From NCBI GenBank assembly GCA_965224045.1, contig CBDCYD010000016.1, positions 62,001 to 126,000 of the forward strand: a stretch of DNA of 64,000 bases, given 5' to 3'. Positions 10,188 through 18,438 of this stretch are shown here, piece by piece. A program made the position numbers and the translations under genes. This DNA comes from Tectiglobus sp965224045 (GTDB lineage Bacteria > Pseudomonadota > Alphaproteobacteria > Rhizobiales > Hyphomicrobiaceae). Below the pieces are notes generated by a model. It saw only the letters and a list, made by a program, of their open reading frames with translations. It was not told the DNA's origin and ran no database searches. Numbering within the stretch: position 1 is the first letter of the stretch; each line of letters begins with the position of its first letter.

Positions 10188-10940
10188 ATGTCCCAACAGC
10201 CAGTCGCACTTGTCACCGGCGGTGCGCGGGGAATTGGTTTTGCCTGCGCGGAGGCTATACACGAGATGGGTGCCAGGATGGTTCTCGCTGACATCGATGA
10301 AGAAGGCGTCAGAGCTGCGGCCGAGACGCTCGGTGATCGCACGCTCGCCATAGTGTGTGACATGGGTGATTCAGCCCAAATCAATGCCATGTTCGACCGC
10401 ATTGAGAGTGAAGTTGGTCCGCTCTCGATCCTGGTCAACAATGCCGGCATTGCATGTCCCGGTGATTTTCTGGAAACTTCGCTCGAGCAGTTTCGGTCCG
10501 TCATCGATGTCAATTTGACCGGCACCTTCGTGGCCATGCAACGCGCCGCCAAGACCATGGTCGCCAACAACATTGAAGGCGCGATCGTCAATATGTCGTC
10601 AATTAACGCCCAAGTCGCGATACCGTCCATTGCAGCCTACTGCGCTTCCAAAGGCGGTGTCATGCAGTTGACCAAAGCCGCGGCTCTGGCACTGGCGCCA
10701 CACAATATCAGGGTCAACGCTGTCGGCCCTGGCTCGGTAGATACCGCAATGATGGCAGGTGTGAACGCCGACCCCGCGGCCATGAAGATGGTGATGTCGC
10801 GAACGCCACTGAAGCGCATCGCTCAGCCGCGCGAGATCGGCGATGTGGTCGCGTTCCTGGCAAGCCCGAAGGCCAGCTACATCACTGGCGAAACGATCTA
10901 CGTCGACGGCGGTCGCCTCGGAATGAACTACACGTGCTGA
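10188..10940 (+). CDS. Short-chain dehydrogenase/reductase (SDR)
   Basis: A 250-residue classical SDR with the cofactor motif TGGARGIG, the NNAG motif (ILVNNAGIACPG), the catalytic Ser in NMSSINAQ, YxxxK as YCASK, and the C-terminal ITGETIYVDGG. Asp in VLADIDEEG after strand 2 suggests preference for NAD(H). A clear ribosome site (GGAG) precedes the ATG. It is co-directional with the DAO-type gene and the proline-racemase homologue. The substrate cannot be deduced. Confidence 0.88.
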   Translation: MSQQPVALVTGGARGIGFACAEAIHEMGARMVLADIDEEGVRAAAETLGDRTLAIVCDMGDSAQINAMFDRIESEVGPLSILVNNAGIACPGDFLETSLEQFRSVIDVNLTGTFVAMQRAAKTMVANNIEGAIVNMSSINAQVAIPSIAAYCASKGGVMQLTKAAALALAPHNIRVNAVGPGSVDTAMMAGVNADPAAMKMVMSRTPLKRIAQPREIGDVVAFLASPKASYITGETIYVDGGRLGMNYTC

Positions 10941-11006
10941 GAGGTAGGGTCTCACGATGGTCCGCGATTGGACGGTCGACTTCGCGCTGCCCGGGAGGAT
11001 ACTCAG

Positions 11007-12035
11007 ATGCACTGGAAGCGAACTCTTCAGCTTGTCGACGTTCACTGCGAGGGCGAAATCGGCCGCGTGATTACCTCCGGTGTGTTGGACGTCCCAGGCC
11101 AGACGATGGCCGACAAGCTGGCTCACATCAACACTGTCGATGACTCACTGCGACGTACTTTGGTGCTGGAACCGCGCGGCGGCCCTACCGTTGCTGTTGT
11201 GTTGCTATTGCCTGCGACCGTGTCGGAAGCTGATGCCGGTTTTATGTTGTTACTCGCCAACCAGGCATACCCGATGTCCGGCTCGAACATCATGTGTGCG
11301 GCAACCGCATTGATTGAGACCGGTGCGATCGAGATGGTCGAGCCGGAAACGAACGTGGTGTTCGACACAGCCGTCGGTTTGGTGACGGCTGTCGCCGAGT
11401 GCTCGACCGGCCGGGTGAAATGCGTACGTGTCGACATGCCACCTGCCTTCGTGGATCGGCAAGGCGCCACCATCCAGACAGATGAATTCGGAACAGTCTC
11501 TTATGATCTGTGCTTCGGGGGTATGTATTTCGCAATTATCGATGTTGCGGCGGTGATGCTCGAGATTACACCTGAAAATGCTGCGCGGCTCGCCAAGGCC
11601 GGCGTGGCGTTACGCAACCAGATCGCAGACGAAATTACCGTGCAGCATCCCGAGATCGCAGACTTCAATACTCTGACCCACGTCATGTTCAAACACGAAA
11701 TGGACGACGACGTGCTTTTGACCTGCACGACCATGCGGCCAGGTCGTGTGGATCGTTCAGCTTGCGGTACAGGAAGCGCGGCGCTGGCTGCGCTGCAAGT
11801 TGCAACTGGCAGGAACGTGCCAGGTGATACGCTGACCACCCGGTCGATCATTGGCAGCGAGTTTAAGACACGCATAGAAGGTAAGACGCAAGTCGGGCCG
11901 ATGGAGGCGATTCAAACAACACTTTCTGGGCGTTGTTGGATCTATGGCATCAGTCAGATCGGAATCGATCCGACTGATCCGTTTCGCGAGGGTTTCGCGC
12001 TGTCGGATACATGGGGTGGGCCCATTCCAAACTGA
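11007..12035 (+). CDS. Proline racemase / hydroxyproline epimerase superfamily protein, Ser-Cys variant
   Basis: A 342-residue protein. The ATG at 11007 is chosen because GGGAGG lies just upstream and homology starts at LVDVHCEGE. The proline racemase family normally uses two active-site cysteines. Here the first block reads YPMSGSNIMC, with Ser where Cys is usual, while the second keeps Cys in DRSACGTGSAALAALQ. Ser-Cys members have, from memory, been linked to 4-hydroxyproline epimerase or trans-3-hydroxyproline dehydratase activity rather than proline racemisation. Neighbouring oxidoreductases fit imino-acid catabolism. Confidence 0.85.
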   Translation: MHWKRTLQLVDVHCEGEIGRVITSGVLDVPGQTMADKLAHINTVDDSLRRTLVLEPRGGPTVAVVLLLPATVSEADAGFMLLLANQAYPMSGSNIMCAATALIETGAIEMVEPETNVVFDTAVGLVTAVAECSTGRVKCVRVDMPPAFVDRQGATIQTDEFGTVSYDLCFGGMYFAIIDVAAVMLEITPENAARLAKAGVALRNQIADEITVQHPEIADFNTLTHVMFKHEMDDDVLLTCTTMRPGRVDRSACGTGSAALAALQVATGRNVPGDTLTTRSIIGSEFKTRIEGKTQVGPMEAIQTTLSGRCWIYGISQIGIDPTDPFREGFALSDTWGGPIPN

Positions 12036-12131
12036 CGCTTAAAGCAGAAAGTTGCTCGATTCTTTCTAGGTGCTCATCTTTGTGCCTTAAGTTGGAGCCG
12101 CCGATTCGAAGATCGTGATCCGCGCTGGATT

Positions 12132-12320
12132 TCATTGTGTGATTTTGGCAAGCAGCTGCCCAGCTTCGCATCGAATTGATACGTCTGAAAGGATGACATC
12201 GCCAGCCTTCTTCAGCGCCGCTTCACGAGCATCAACGATCAGGTAGTTCTGCATGACTTCGTCAACCAGTTCTCTCCATTCGGGCGCTGCGACCCCACGG
12301 AGGTCACGTGCGCACCCGGC
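12132..12320 (-). pseudogene. Possible 3' remnant of an unidentified gene
   Basis: A frame open from just after a TAA at 12321 to a TGA at 12132 has a coding-like composition (for example GVAAPEWRELVDEVMQNYL and VDAREAALKKAGDVILSD). It has no convincing start or ribosome site, and its 5' side runs into the tandem repeat block. I do not recognise the family. It may be the tail of a gene truncated when the repeat region formed. Confidence 0.3.
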
Positions 12321-12375
12321 TTAAGCCATGCACCCTTTAAAGCGCGTCGCAACAAATGCGCCTCCCTTCGGGTTG

Positions 12376-12729
12376 TTTGCCTCACGCCGCTATTCGCGCT
12401 GCGCGCGGCGACTCCGGCGGGGCGGCCGTTCGGCCGGGTCGCGTTGCTCCCTTATGAGTCAACCCGTTTTGCTGCGACATGCCTTAGCGGCGATCATCTT
12501 TGCCTCACGCCGCTATTCGCGCTTCGCGCGGCGGCTCCGGCGGGGCGGCCGTTCGGCCGGGTCGCGTTGCTCCCTTATGAGTCAACCCGTTTTGCTGCGA
12601 CATGCCTTAGCGGCGATCATCTTTGCCTCACGCCGCTATTCGCGCTTCGCGCGGCGGCTCCGGCGGGGCGGCCTTTCGGCCGGGTCGCGTTGCTCCCTTA
12701 TGAGTCAATCCGTTTTGCTGCGACATGCT
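12376..12729. repeat. Tandem repeat array 1, 123-bp unit, about 2.9 copies
   Basis: Three near-identical units recur every 123 bp; CACGCCGCTATTCGCGCT starts at 12383, 12506 and 12629. Each unit contains a hairpin CGGCC-GTTC-GGCCG followed by GGTCGCGTTGCTCCCT. An open frame runs through the array because 123 is a multiple of three, but it has no start signal and no protein homology that I recognise. I treat it as non-coding. Copies 2 and 3 differ by only a few bases, so the duplication is recent. Confidence 0.9.
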
Positions 12730-12867
12730 CCAAGTGGCGTCCGAGCAGCCGGTGCATTCTGCATCAAACCAAACAGACTTGATGTATGTGGAAGGCGGGA
12801 GGTTGCCTGCACGGCTGCGGAGTTGAGGCTGCTGTGCAACATCTAATCTGAGTGATATCGGGCTGGG

Positions 12868-13175
12868 GCGCTTGCGCCGGGTCGCTTTGCTCCCTGATCG
12901 CCTCCCGCGAACGGAGAGTTCAAACATTCTCTTCGGCGACACCATTTTTGCGCTCACGGGCGACGGGCCCTCCGCGGGGGCGGCGCTTGCGCCGGGTCGC
13001 TTTGCTCCCTGATCGCCTCCGGCGAACGGAGAGTTCAAACATTCTCTTCGGCGGCACCATTTTTGCGCTCACGGGCGGCGAGCCCTCCGCGGGGGCGGCG
13101 CTTGCGCCGGGTCGCTTTGCTCCCTGATCGCCTATGGCGAACAGAGAGTTCAAACATTCTCTTCGGCGACACCAG
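12868..13175. repeat. Tandem repeat array 2, 115-bp unit, about 2.7 copies
   Basis: CTTGCGCCGGGTCGCTTTGC recurs at 12871, 12986 and 13101, a 115-bp period. Each unit has a hairpin CGGCG-CTTG-CGCCG followed by GGTCGCTTTGCTCCCT, and a second segment GAGAGTTCAAACATTCTCTT that can itself fold. The core matches that of array 1, so the two arrays look like diverged members of one family. Together with array 1 this fills most of the 1.27-kb gap between the proline-racemase homologue and the LLM monooxygenase gene. No transposase is seen. Confidence 0.88.
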
Positions 13176-13253
13176 TTAAACGCTCTAGTATTGCAAAATA
13201 AATTCGTTCCAGCATCTGTCGCACCCGGATCGAAAACTCGGGGGAAGCTTACA

Positions 13254-13266
13254 AATGTCTGACATT
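13254..13266. promoter_or_regulatory. Perfect palindrome AATGTC-T-GACATT, GntR/FadR-like operator candidate
   Basis: A 13-bp perfect palindrome fits the nGTnnnACn core used by many FadR-subfamily GntR repressors. A related, longer palindrome lies in the ldh/GlpD-like divergent promoter at 19521-19541, and a half-site TCTGACATTT lies upstream of the 3-hydroxyisobutyrate dehydrogenase-like gene. No GntR gene is in the window. This copy sits beyond the 3' end of the LLM gene, so its target is unclear. Confidence 0.35.
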
Positions 13267-13310
13267 CAACTTGCTCGTTCCTGCATGCCGAATACGCAAA
13301 GCATCCGGAC

Positions 13311-14636
13311 TTACCAAGCGACTTCCGGACGCTGCAGGCCCAGGTGATCGCGCAATGTCCGGCCGCGATAACGTGTTCTGAACAAGCCCCTGCGCTGCAG
13401 GATCGGTATGACCTCGGCGACGAAGGTATCCAGCATCCACGGCAACACCGGTGGCATCAGATTGAAGCCGTCTGCAGCGCCGTCATTGAACCAGTCGGCA
13501 ATCAGGTCTGCGACCCGATCGGGCGTGCCGACAAACGTGTAGTGGCCCCGGGCGCCGGCGAGCTTGGTCAGAAGTTCGCGCAATGTCGGCTGCTCTCTGC
13601 GAACATAACCAACGATGAGCTCCGTTCGGCTGCGGGCTGCCTCAACCGTCTCAGGATCCGGGAAATCCTCAGGAGCCAAAGGTTTGTCGAGCGGCAAATG
13701 CGAGAAGTCATATCCACCGAAACGGCCGGATAGCCGGTTTCTGCCGACCTCCGGATCCGACAACGAACTGAGCTCTTTCCACAACCGGTTGGCCTCCGCG
13801 TCCGTCGAACCGATCAGCGGGCTCAGGCCAGGCAGAATGACCGCTGCAGTCGGACACCGGCCCAATTGAGCTACTCGATCCTTGACGTCGCGATAGAATT
13901 CCTGGGCTGTTGTCTTTTCCATCTGCGCCGTAAAAATTGCTTCGGCGTGACGGGCTGCGAAATTGCGCCCCGCATCCGACGATCCGGCCTGAACGAATAC
14001 CGGCCTACCTTGCGGGCAACGCGGAATATTAAGCGGGCCTCTCACGCAATAATGCTGGCCACTGTGCGCCACGGGCCGAATTCTGTCGGCGGCAGCGTAG
14101 CGGCCAGAGGACTTGTCATCCATTACGGCATCGTCGGCCCAACTGTCCCACAGGCCACAGACCACCTGCATGTACTCGTCGGCGCGGGAATAGCGATCGG
14201 AATGGCTGACCTGTTCCGCATTGCCGAAGTTTCCGGCTGCGGCTGCCGACCAGGACGTCACAATGTTCCAACCGACCCGGCCACCGCTGATATGGTCGAT
14301 CGACGCGAATTGCCGGGCGAGGTTGAAGGGCTCCGTATAGGTCGTCGAGGCTGTCGCGATGAGGCCGATGCGGTCGGTGGCGCCGGCCAGCGCGGCAAGG
14401 GCGGTGATCGGCTCCAGCCAGTTGTGCGGTGCCCGCGCGACATCGTCCCAAAGCGCCAATGCGTCGGCCAGAAAGACTGAATCAAACATGCCTTGTTCAG
14501 CCGTGCGCGCCAGTTCCTTCAGGTACTCGATGTCGGTCATGGCCCGCGGCGAGGCTTTCGGATGCCGCCAGGATGCCTCGTGGTGGCCGCGACTTTGAAT
14601 GAACAGGTTGAGATGCAATTGTCGCTGTTGGGTCAT
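13311..14636 (-). CDS. LLM-class flavin-dependent monooxygenase (NtaA/SnaA/DszA type)
   Basis: A 441-residue two-component flavin monooxygenase of the nitrilotriacetate/DszA group. Characteristic blocks are LNLFIQSRGHHEASWRHP, FDSVFLADALALWDD, YTEPFNLARQFASIDHISGG and GRVGWNIVTSW. These enzymes use FMNH2 from a separate reductase to oxidise C-N or C-S compounds. ATG 14636 is preferred over an upstream TTG because AAGGTGG lies before it and conservation begins there. It follows the ComA-like gene by about 40 bp on the same strand, so the two are probably co-transcribed. The substrate is unknown; a sulfonate would suit the neighbour. Confidence 0.85.
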   Translation of the reverse strand: MTQQRQLHLNLFIQSRGHHEASWRHPKASPRAMTDIEYLKELARTAEQGMFDSVFLADALALWDDVARAPHNWLEPITALAALAGATDRIGLIATASTTYTEPFNLARQFASIDHISGGRVGWNIVTSWSAAAAGNFGNAEQVSHSDRYSRADEYMQVVCGLWDSWADDAVMDDKSSGRYAAADRIRPVAHSGQHYCVRGPLNIPRCPQGRPVFVQAGSSDAGRNFAARHAEAIFTAQMEKTTAQEFYRDVKDRVAQLGRCPTAAVILPGLSPLIGSTDAEANRLWKELSSLSDPEVGRNRLSGRFGGYDFSHLPLDKPLAPEDFPDPETVEAARSRTELIVGYVRREQPTLRELLTKLAGARGHYTFVGTPDRVADLIADWFNDGAADGFNLMPPVLPWMLDTFVAEVIPILQRRGLFRTRYRGRTLRDHLGLQRPEVAW

Positions 14637-14675
14637 GGCCGGCCTCAGTCCCACCTTCAAAGCATCGCCGCAATT

Positions 14676-15491
14676 CTAAAGAGTTTCCGAGACCGTTGGC
14701 CCGACGGTGCTGAGGCCGGCACGAAGAGCCTCCGTTTCCCAAATCTGATCTGGCAAGACATTGGCAAGATTTACATTCGGCCCGAATTCATTGATGAGAA
14801 ACTTCTTGAGTTGATAGACGTCGGCCTGCGTCGTGTTGGGAATCCAGGTTCCCGATAGCTCAAAGATTATTCGTTCGGTGTCCAGTCCCGCTTTCAGTTC
14901 GCGCAGCAAACTTGCGCTTGGTGCACCATCCAGCAGCAGTTCCGCTCCTTCGACGAGAACGACATTTGCGCCCGCCGAAAAACACTCCGTGGCTTGCGCA
15001 ATCAGCAGTGCTGCGTCCGTCTCCAACGTCTTTGAGCCGACCTCGCCGTGAACTTCCAGACCGTGGGCGATGGCGCCTTGTATCAGCGCGCGGCGCGTAT
15101 CGGACTGCAATGGGACATAGTTGTCCGATACCTCAATCGCGGTGAATCCGAGTTCGGCAGCCTCGCGGAAATACTTCTCGGCACCGGCCATTCCGTGCGC
15201 GGCCAAGGTGTATTCGAGAAACTGGCCGCCAATAAACGGCTGCACGTCAAACTGTTTGTAGAGTGCGGTTTTCTGCAAAATGTAATCGCGCTTGTACAGG
15301 CGCGCGGTGCCGGCGACGAACTTTGCAAGATCGACATACTGTGCCTGCAGTTCGAGCCATGAGCGCTGGGTTTCGAGCGGCAACCCCCAATCCATCATCA
15401 TCGTAAGGCCCGATGTGCGCGGTTTGGTGGGACTGCGTGCTGCAGGCAATGAAATAAACCCGAAGGGTTGTTCCGATTGTGATTCCGCCAT
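14676..15491 (-). CDS. ComA-family phosphosulfolactate synthase-like protein
   Basis: A 271-residue protein with the ComA fold signature. The segments are KPRTSGLTMMMDWGLPLET, QYVDLAKFVAGTARLY, LQKTALYKQFDVQPFIGGQF and ELGFTAIEVSDNYVPL. ComA adds sulfite to phosphoenolpyruvate to give (R)-phospho-3-sulfolactate in archaeal coenzyme M synthesis and also occurs in some bacteria. ATG 15491 has GAGGAG upstream. It lies next to an LLM monooxygenase, and a ComC-type dehydrogenase is 3 kb away. The bacterial role, biosynthetic or degradative, is open. The upstream 420 bp hold a nested inverted repeat and no gene. Confidence 0.82.
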   Translation of the reverse strand: MAESQSEQPFGFISLPAARSPTKPRTSGLTMMMDWGLPLETQRSWLELQAQYVDLAKFVAGTARLYKRDYILQKTALYKQFDVQPFIGGQFLEYTLAAHGMAGAEKYFREAAELGFTAIEVSDNYVPLQSDTRRALIQGAIAHGLEVHGEVGSKTLETDAALLIAQATECFSAGANVVLVEGAELLLDGAPSASLLRELKAGLDTERIIFELSGTWIPNTTQADVYQLKKFLINEFGPNVNLANVLPDQIWETEALRAGLSTVGPTVSETL

Positions 15492-15635
15492 GGCTTGCTC
15501 CTCAGTTTCCGGCCAAACCAAGCACGGGCGCGCGGCACAGTAAGCCCGATGAACGACATATCATGCAGCTGATGTTGGAATATTGGCGGCGCGAGCCGTA
15601 AGAAAACTCGGCGGGTGAAGCTGCCTTTATGGAAT

Positions 15636-15704
15636 GCACCGATCAATCTGACCGCAGTCCAGGCGCAAACCGAGGCCGGTCAGCTTCGTGCTGCTGATCG
15701 GTGC
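15636..15704. repeat. Nested inverted repeat in the leader region of the ComA-like gene
   Basis: Outer arms GCACCGATCA (15636-15645) and TGATCGGTGC (15695-15704) pair perfectly. Inner arms CTGACC (15648-15653) and GGTCAG (15678-15683) also pair. It lies 145-213 bp upstream of the ComA-like start and about 210 bp beyond the CoA-transferase stop. No U run follows on either strand. It may be a leader structure, an operator or a processed terminator. The rest of 15492-15911 shows no gene. Confidence 0.6.
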
Positions 15705-15911
15705 GCCAGTGCGCCCAAGGTAACACGAGTGATTGCAGGACACCGGGTCTGTTGGGGCGAGTGGTGGGTATTCGATTGATCATGAAGCGCGATGAGGCAT
15801 GGCGGCCAACGCGCTTCCGGTGCACGCTCAACGGCAGATCGCGTCGCTTTGCCCCGCAATCTCCAGCGCTAATCTGACGCCGCCGTTGTGCGGCGCTCCA
15901 ATCTAAATAGC

Positions 15912-17069
15912 TCAATCGGTCGATTGCCGCTTGCCACACCATTCGGCGATGACTTCATCTGTATGCTCGCCCAGAACTGGTGCGGCACGCTGAACGCCGC
16001 CGGGGGTAGCAGAGAGCTTGACCGGTACGCCCATGGCTTTCATTTTCCCGATCTTCGTGTGCTCAACTTCGGTGACCATCCGGCGCGAGAGCGTTTGCGG
16101 ATCGTTGAAGACCTCGACGTGGTTCATGACCGGGCCAGCGGGAATTCCGGCAATTTCGAATGCTTCGCAGAGTTCGGCCGTGGTCTGCTTCTTGAAGAAC
16201 ACTTCAAGCTCGGGCACGAGTTCCTTGTTGTTGGCCACACGATCAGCTTTGGTCGTGAAGCGCGGATCATCGATGAGGTGTTCGCAGCCGAGGATCTTGC
16301 AGGTTCCACGCCAGAAACTGTCCTGGGCGCCGCCAATCGTGACGTATCCATCCGCGGTCGGGAAGAGCTGGTAGGGTGCGCTGCCGCGGTGTGCCTGGCC
16401 GAGCCGCTCAGGCACCTCGCCGTTGGCGAACACCCCGGCTGCCTCATAAACGCCGAGCGCAATTCCCGCTTCATAGAGAGACGTGTCGACATGCTGGCCC
16501 TTTCCGGTCTGCTCGCGGGCAGCCAACGCGGTCAATATGCCGATAGCCCCATTCATACCGCCGCAGACATCGGTCACCGGAATCGGAATGCGATAGGGCG
16601 GTCCGTCCGGCGGGCCGTTGATCGACATCAAGCCCGACATGCCGCAGGCGATGAGGTCGAAGCCGCCGCGCGATGCATAAGGACCTGTCTGCCCGAAGCC
16701 GGAGATCGAGCAATAGATCAATCGCGGATTGAGTTGTGCCATGGCCTCGTAGTGAAGCCCGAGGCGTGCAGCTGTTCCCGGTTTGAAATTCTCGATCATG
16801 ACGTCCGCAATTCGGACCATGTCGAGCAGGGTGTCGTGATCGTCCGGGCCCTTGAGATCCAGCGCGACCGATCGCTTGTTGCGATTCCAAAGCATAAACG
16901 GAGCGCTCTCGCCTTCTTGGAAAGGAGGCGTTTGCCGCAACGGATCACCCCCCTTTGGGTTTTCAATCTTGACCACATCTGCTCCATGATCGGCGAGGAT
17001 CATTGCACAGTACGGGCCCGCGAGATGATTGGTCAGATCAATGACCTTGATGTGGGAAAGGGATGTCAT
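15912..17069 (-). CDS. Class III (CaiB/BaiF) CoA-transferase
   Basis: A 385-residue family III CoA-transferase, the normal size. Conserved blocks are VIDLTNHLAGPYCAMILADHGADVVKIE shown as LAGPYCAMILADHGAD and VVKIENPKGGDPLR, RNKRSVALDLKG, GFDLIACGMSGLM and QHVDTSLYEAG, where the Asp is the expected catalytic residue forming a CoA adduct. Such enzymes move CoA between organic acids. It follows the 3-hydroxyisobutyrate-type dehydrogenase by 44 bp on the same strand, suggesting an operon that handles a short hydroxy acid as its CoA ester. The substrate is not evident. Confidence 0.9.
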   Translation of the reverse strand: MTSLSHIKVIDLTNHLAGPYCAMILADHGADVVKIENPKGGDPLRQTPPFQEGESAPFMLWNRNKRSVALDLKGPDDHDTLLDMVRIADVMIENFKPGTAARLGLHYEAMAQLNPRLIYCSISGFGQTGPYASRGGFDLIACGMSGLMSINGPPDGPPYRIPIPVTDVCGGMNGAIGILTALAAREQTGKGQHVDTSLYEAGIALGVYEAAGVFANGEVPERLGQAHRGSAPYQLFPTADGYVTIGGAQDSFWRGTCKILGCEHLIDDPRFTTKADRVANNKELVPELEVFFKKQTTAELCEAFEIAGIPAGPVMNHVEVFNDPQTLSRRMVTEVEHTKIGKMKAMGVPVKLSATPGGVQRAAPVLGEHTDEVIAEWCGKRQSTD

Positions 17070-17113
17070 GGAGCAAGTTCCGATTTCAGTGAGGTACGCG
17101 ATTGCCTGTCTGG

Positions 17114-18004
17114 TTAGCTTACATGCGGGTCGACCAGCTTGATGATGCTTGAGGCGTCTTCATCACCGTGCCCGCTTTCTATCAGGTGTTGAAACGCCGC
17201 TGTTGCAGCTGCTCCCAACGGCGTGGCCGTCGCCGAGGCTAGCGCTGCCGATTGCGACAAACGCAAATCCTTGAGCATTAGCTTGGCCATGAAGCCGGGC
17301 GCGAATCCACGGCTGGAGGCCGCGGCCGCGACAACGTCCGGCATCGGGTTCGCATTTGCGAACATGTAACTCGTACCCGTCGACGTCGATATCACATCAT
17401 ACAGTGTCTCTTTCGCGACGCCGAGCCGGGTCCCCATCACCATCGCTTCGGCGGCCGCCAGAACGCTGATCCCAGCCAGCATGTTGTTGCAGATTTTGGT
17501 TGCCTGGCCGAGGCCCGGCCCGCCGCAATGGACGATATTCCGGCCCATGGCCTGAAGGATCGGCCGGACTTTTTCGAAGGCCTCTTTGTCGCCCCCACAC
17601 ATAAACGTCAATGTGCCGGCTTCGGCTCCTGTCACACCGCCTGAGACCGGTGCATCGACCATGGCGAAGCCGGCGTCTTTGGCTGCAGCACAGGCAGCTT
17701 GCGCCGTTTCAACGTCGATCGTCGATGAGTCGATCAGCACGGTTCCCGGATCGGCGCCGGCGATTACGCCATCGTTCATGATGACGTCGCGCACGTGCGC
17801 TCCTTCCGGCAGCATGGTGATTGCAAATTCCACGCCGCCCGCCGCATTCCTGGCCGACGATGCCGCTTGAGCGCCGGACTGCACGGCATAGTTGATTGCC
17901 TCCTGCGACAGGTCAAAGACCTTCACGCTGTGGCCAGCCTTGATGAGATTGCGAACCATCGGGCCGCCCATGTTACCCAATCCGACGAAGCCAATACGCG
18001 CCAT
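17114..18004 (-). CDS. 3-hydroxyisobutyrate dehydrogenase family (beta-hydroxyacid) dehydrogenase
   Basis: A 296-residue NAD(P)-dependent beta-hydroxyacid dehydrogenase. Seen are the cofactor loop IGFVGLGNMGGPMVRNL, the substrate loop DAPVSGGVTGAEAGTLTFM, the catalytic lysine region GQATKICNNMLAG and KDLRLSQSAA. The family includes MmsB, GarR and sulfolactaldehyde-type reductases, which sequence alone does not separate. ATG 18004 has a ribosome site (AAAGGGAAA). It is the first gene of a probable pair with the CoA-transferase. The 430 bp upstream contain a TCTGACATTT half-site and a possible small ORF. Confidence 0.88.
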   Translation of the reverse strand: MARIGFVGLGNMGGPMVRNLIKAGHSVKVFDLSQEAINYAVQSGAQAASSARNAAGGVEFAITMLPEGAHVRDVIMNDGVIAGADPGTVLIDSSTIDVETAQAACAAAKDAGFAMVDAPVSGGVTGAEAGTLTFMCGGDKEAFEKVRPILQAMGRNIVHCGGPGLGQATKICNNMLAGISVLAAAEAMVMGTRLGVAKETLYDVISTSTGTSYMFANANPMPDVVAAAASSRGFAPGFMAKLMLKDLRLSQSAALASATATPLGAAATAAFQHLIESGHGDEDASSIIKLVDPHVS

Positions 18005-18234
18005 GACAGTGTTTCCCTTTCAGCTGGATAATGTCTCTGTTGGAAGATGAGTGAAATCAAAATGCGACCACGCGCTGGTGTTCCAGATCTGACATTTGCT
18101 ATCCCGTGCTGCGATGTCGAGAGCAAATGCCAGTACCATAAGGAACACGAGCAAGCCTATGCGTCTCGTGTAGCTTTTGCACCTGACGGTTGGTTGCGAG
18201 CCCAGCCGCACTCGGGGACCAAACGTCAGGAGCG

Positions 18235-18438
18235 CTACACTAGCACCGGCACAGGATGCACGCATGGAAGCGCAATTGCAGTTGTGGCTTCAGACACCGT
18301 TCGGCGGCTGACCGGGAATAGTTCCATTGGGATGCGGCATGTGATCTCGATGCCATCGGCAATGCCAGCGCACACGTTGCCGGTCTTCGAGAACTCCTCC
18401 GTTTCCGCATTCGGCATGTCCAATTGCGATGGGTTCAT
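18235..18438 (-). CDS. Small ORF overlapping the ldh stop (ATGA)
   Basis: A 67-codon frame whose ATG overlaps the TGA of the Ldh-type dehydrogenase gene in the ATGA arrangement that usually marks translational coupling. The product contains TGNVCAGIADGIEITCRIPM and has no motif that I recognise. The first half has fairly G/C-rich third positions, the second half less so. It may be a real small protein or chance; nothing else occupies this 430-bp gap. Confidence 0.3.
   Translation of the reverse strand: MNPSQLDMPNAETEEFSKTGNVCAGIADGIEITCRIPMELFPVSRRTVSEATTAIALPCVHPVPVLV

Noticed and set aside
12328..12846. Open frames of over 100 codons across the tandem repeats
   Set aside because: They exist because the 123-bp unit is a multiple of three; there is no ribosome site, no homology, and more than one frame is open.
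12376..13175. CRISPR array
   Set aside because: Units are 115 and 123 bp, nearly identical throughout, with no unique spacers and no cas genes nearby.
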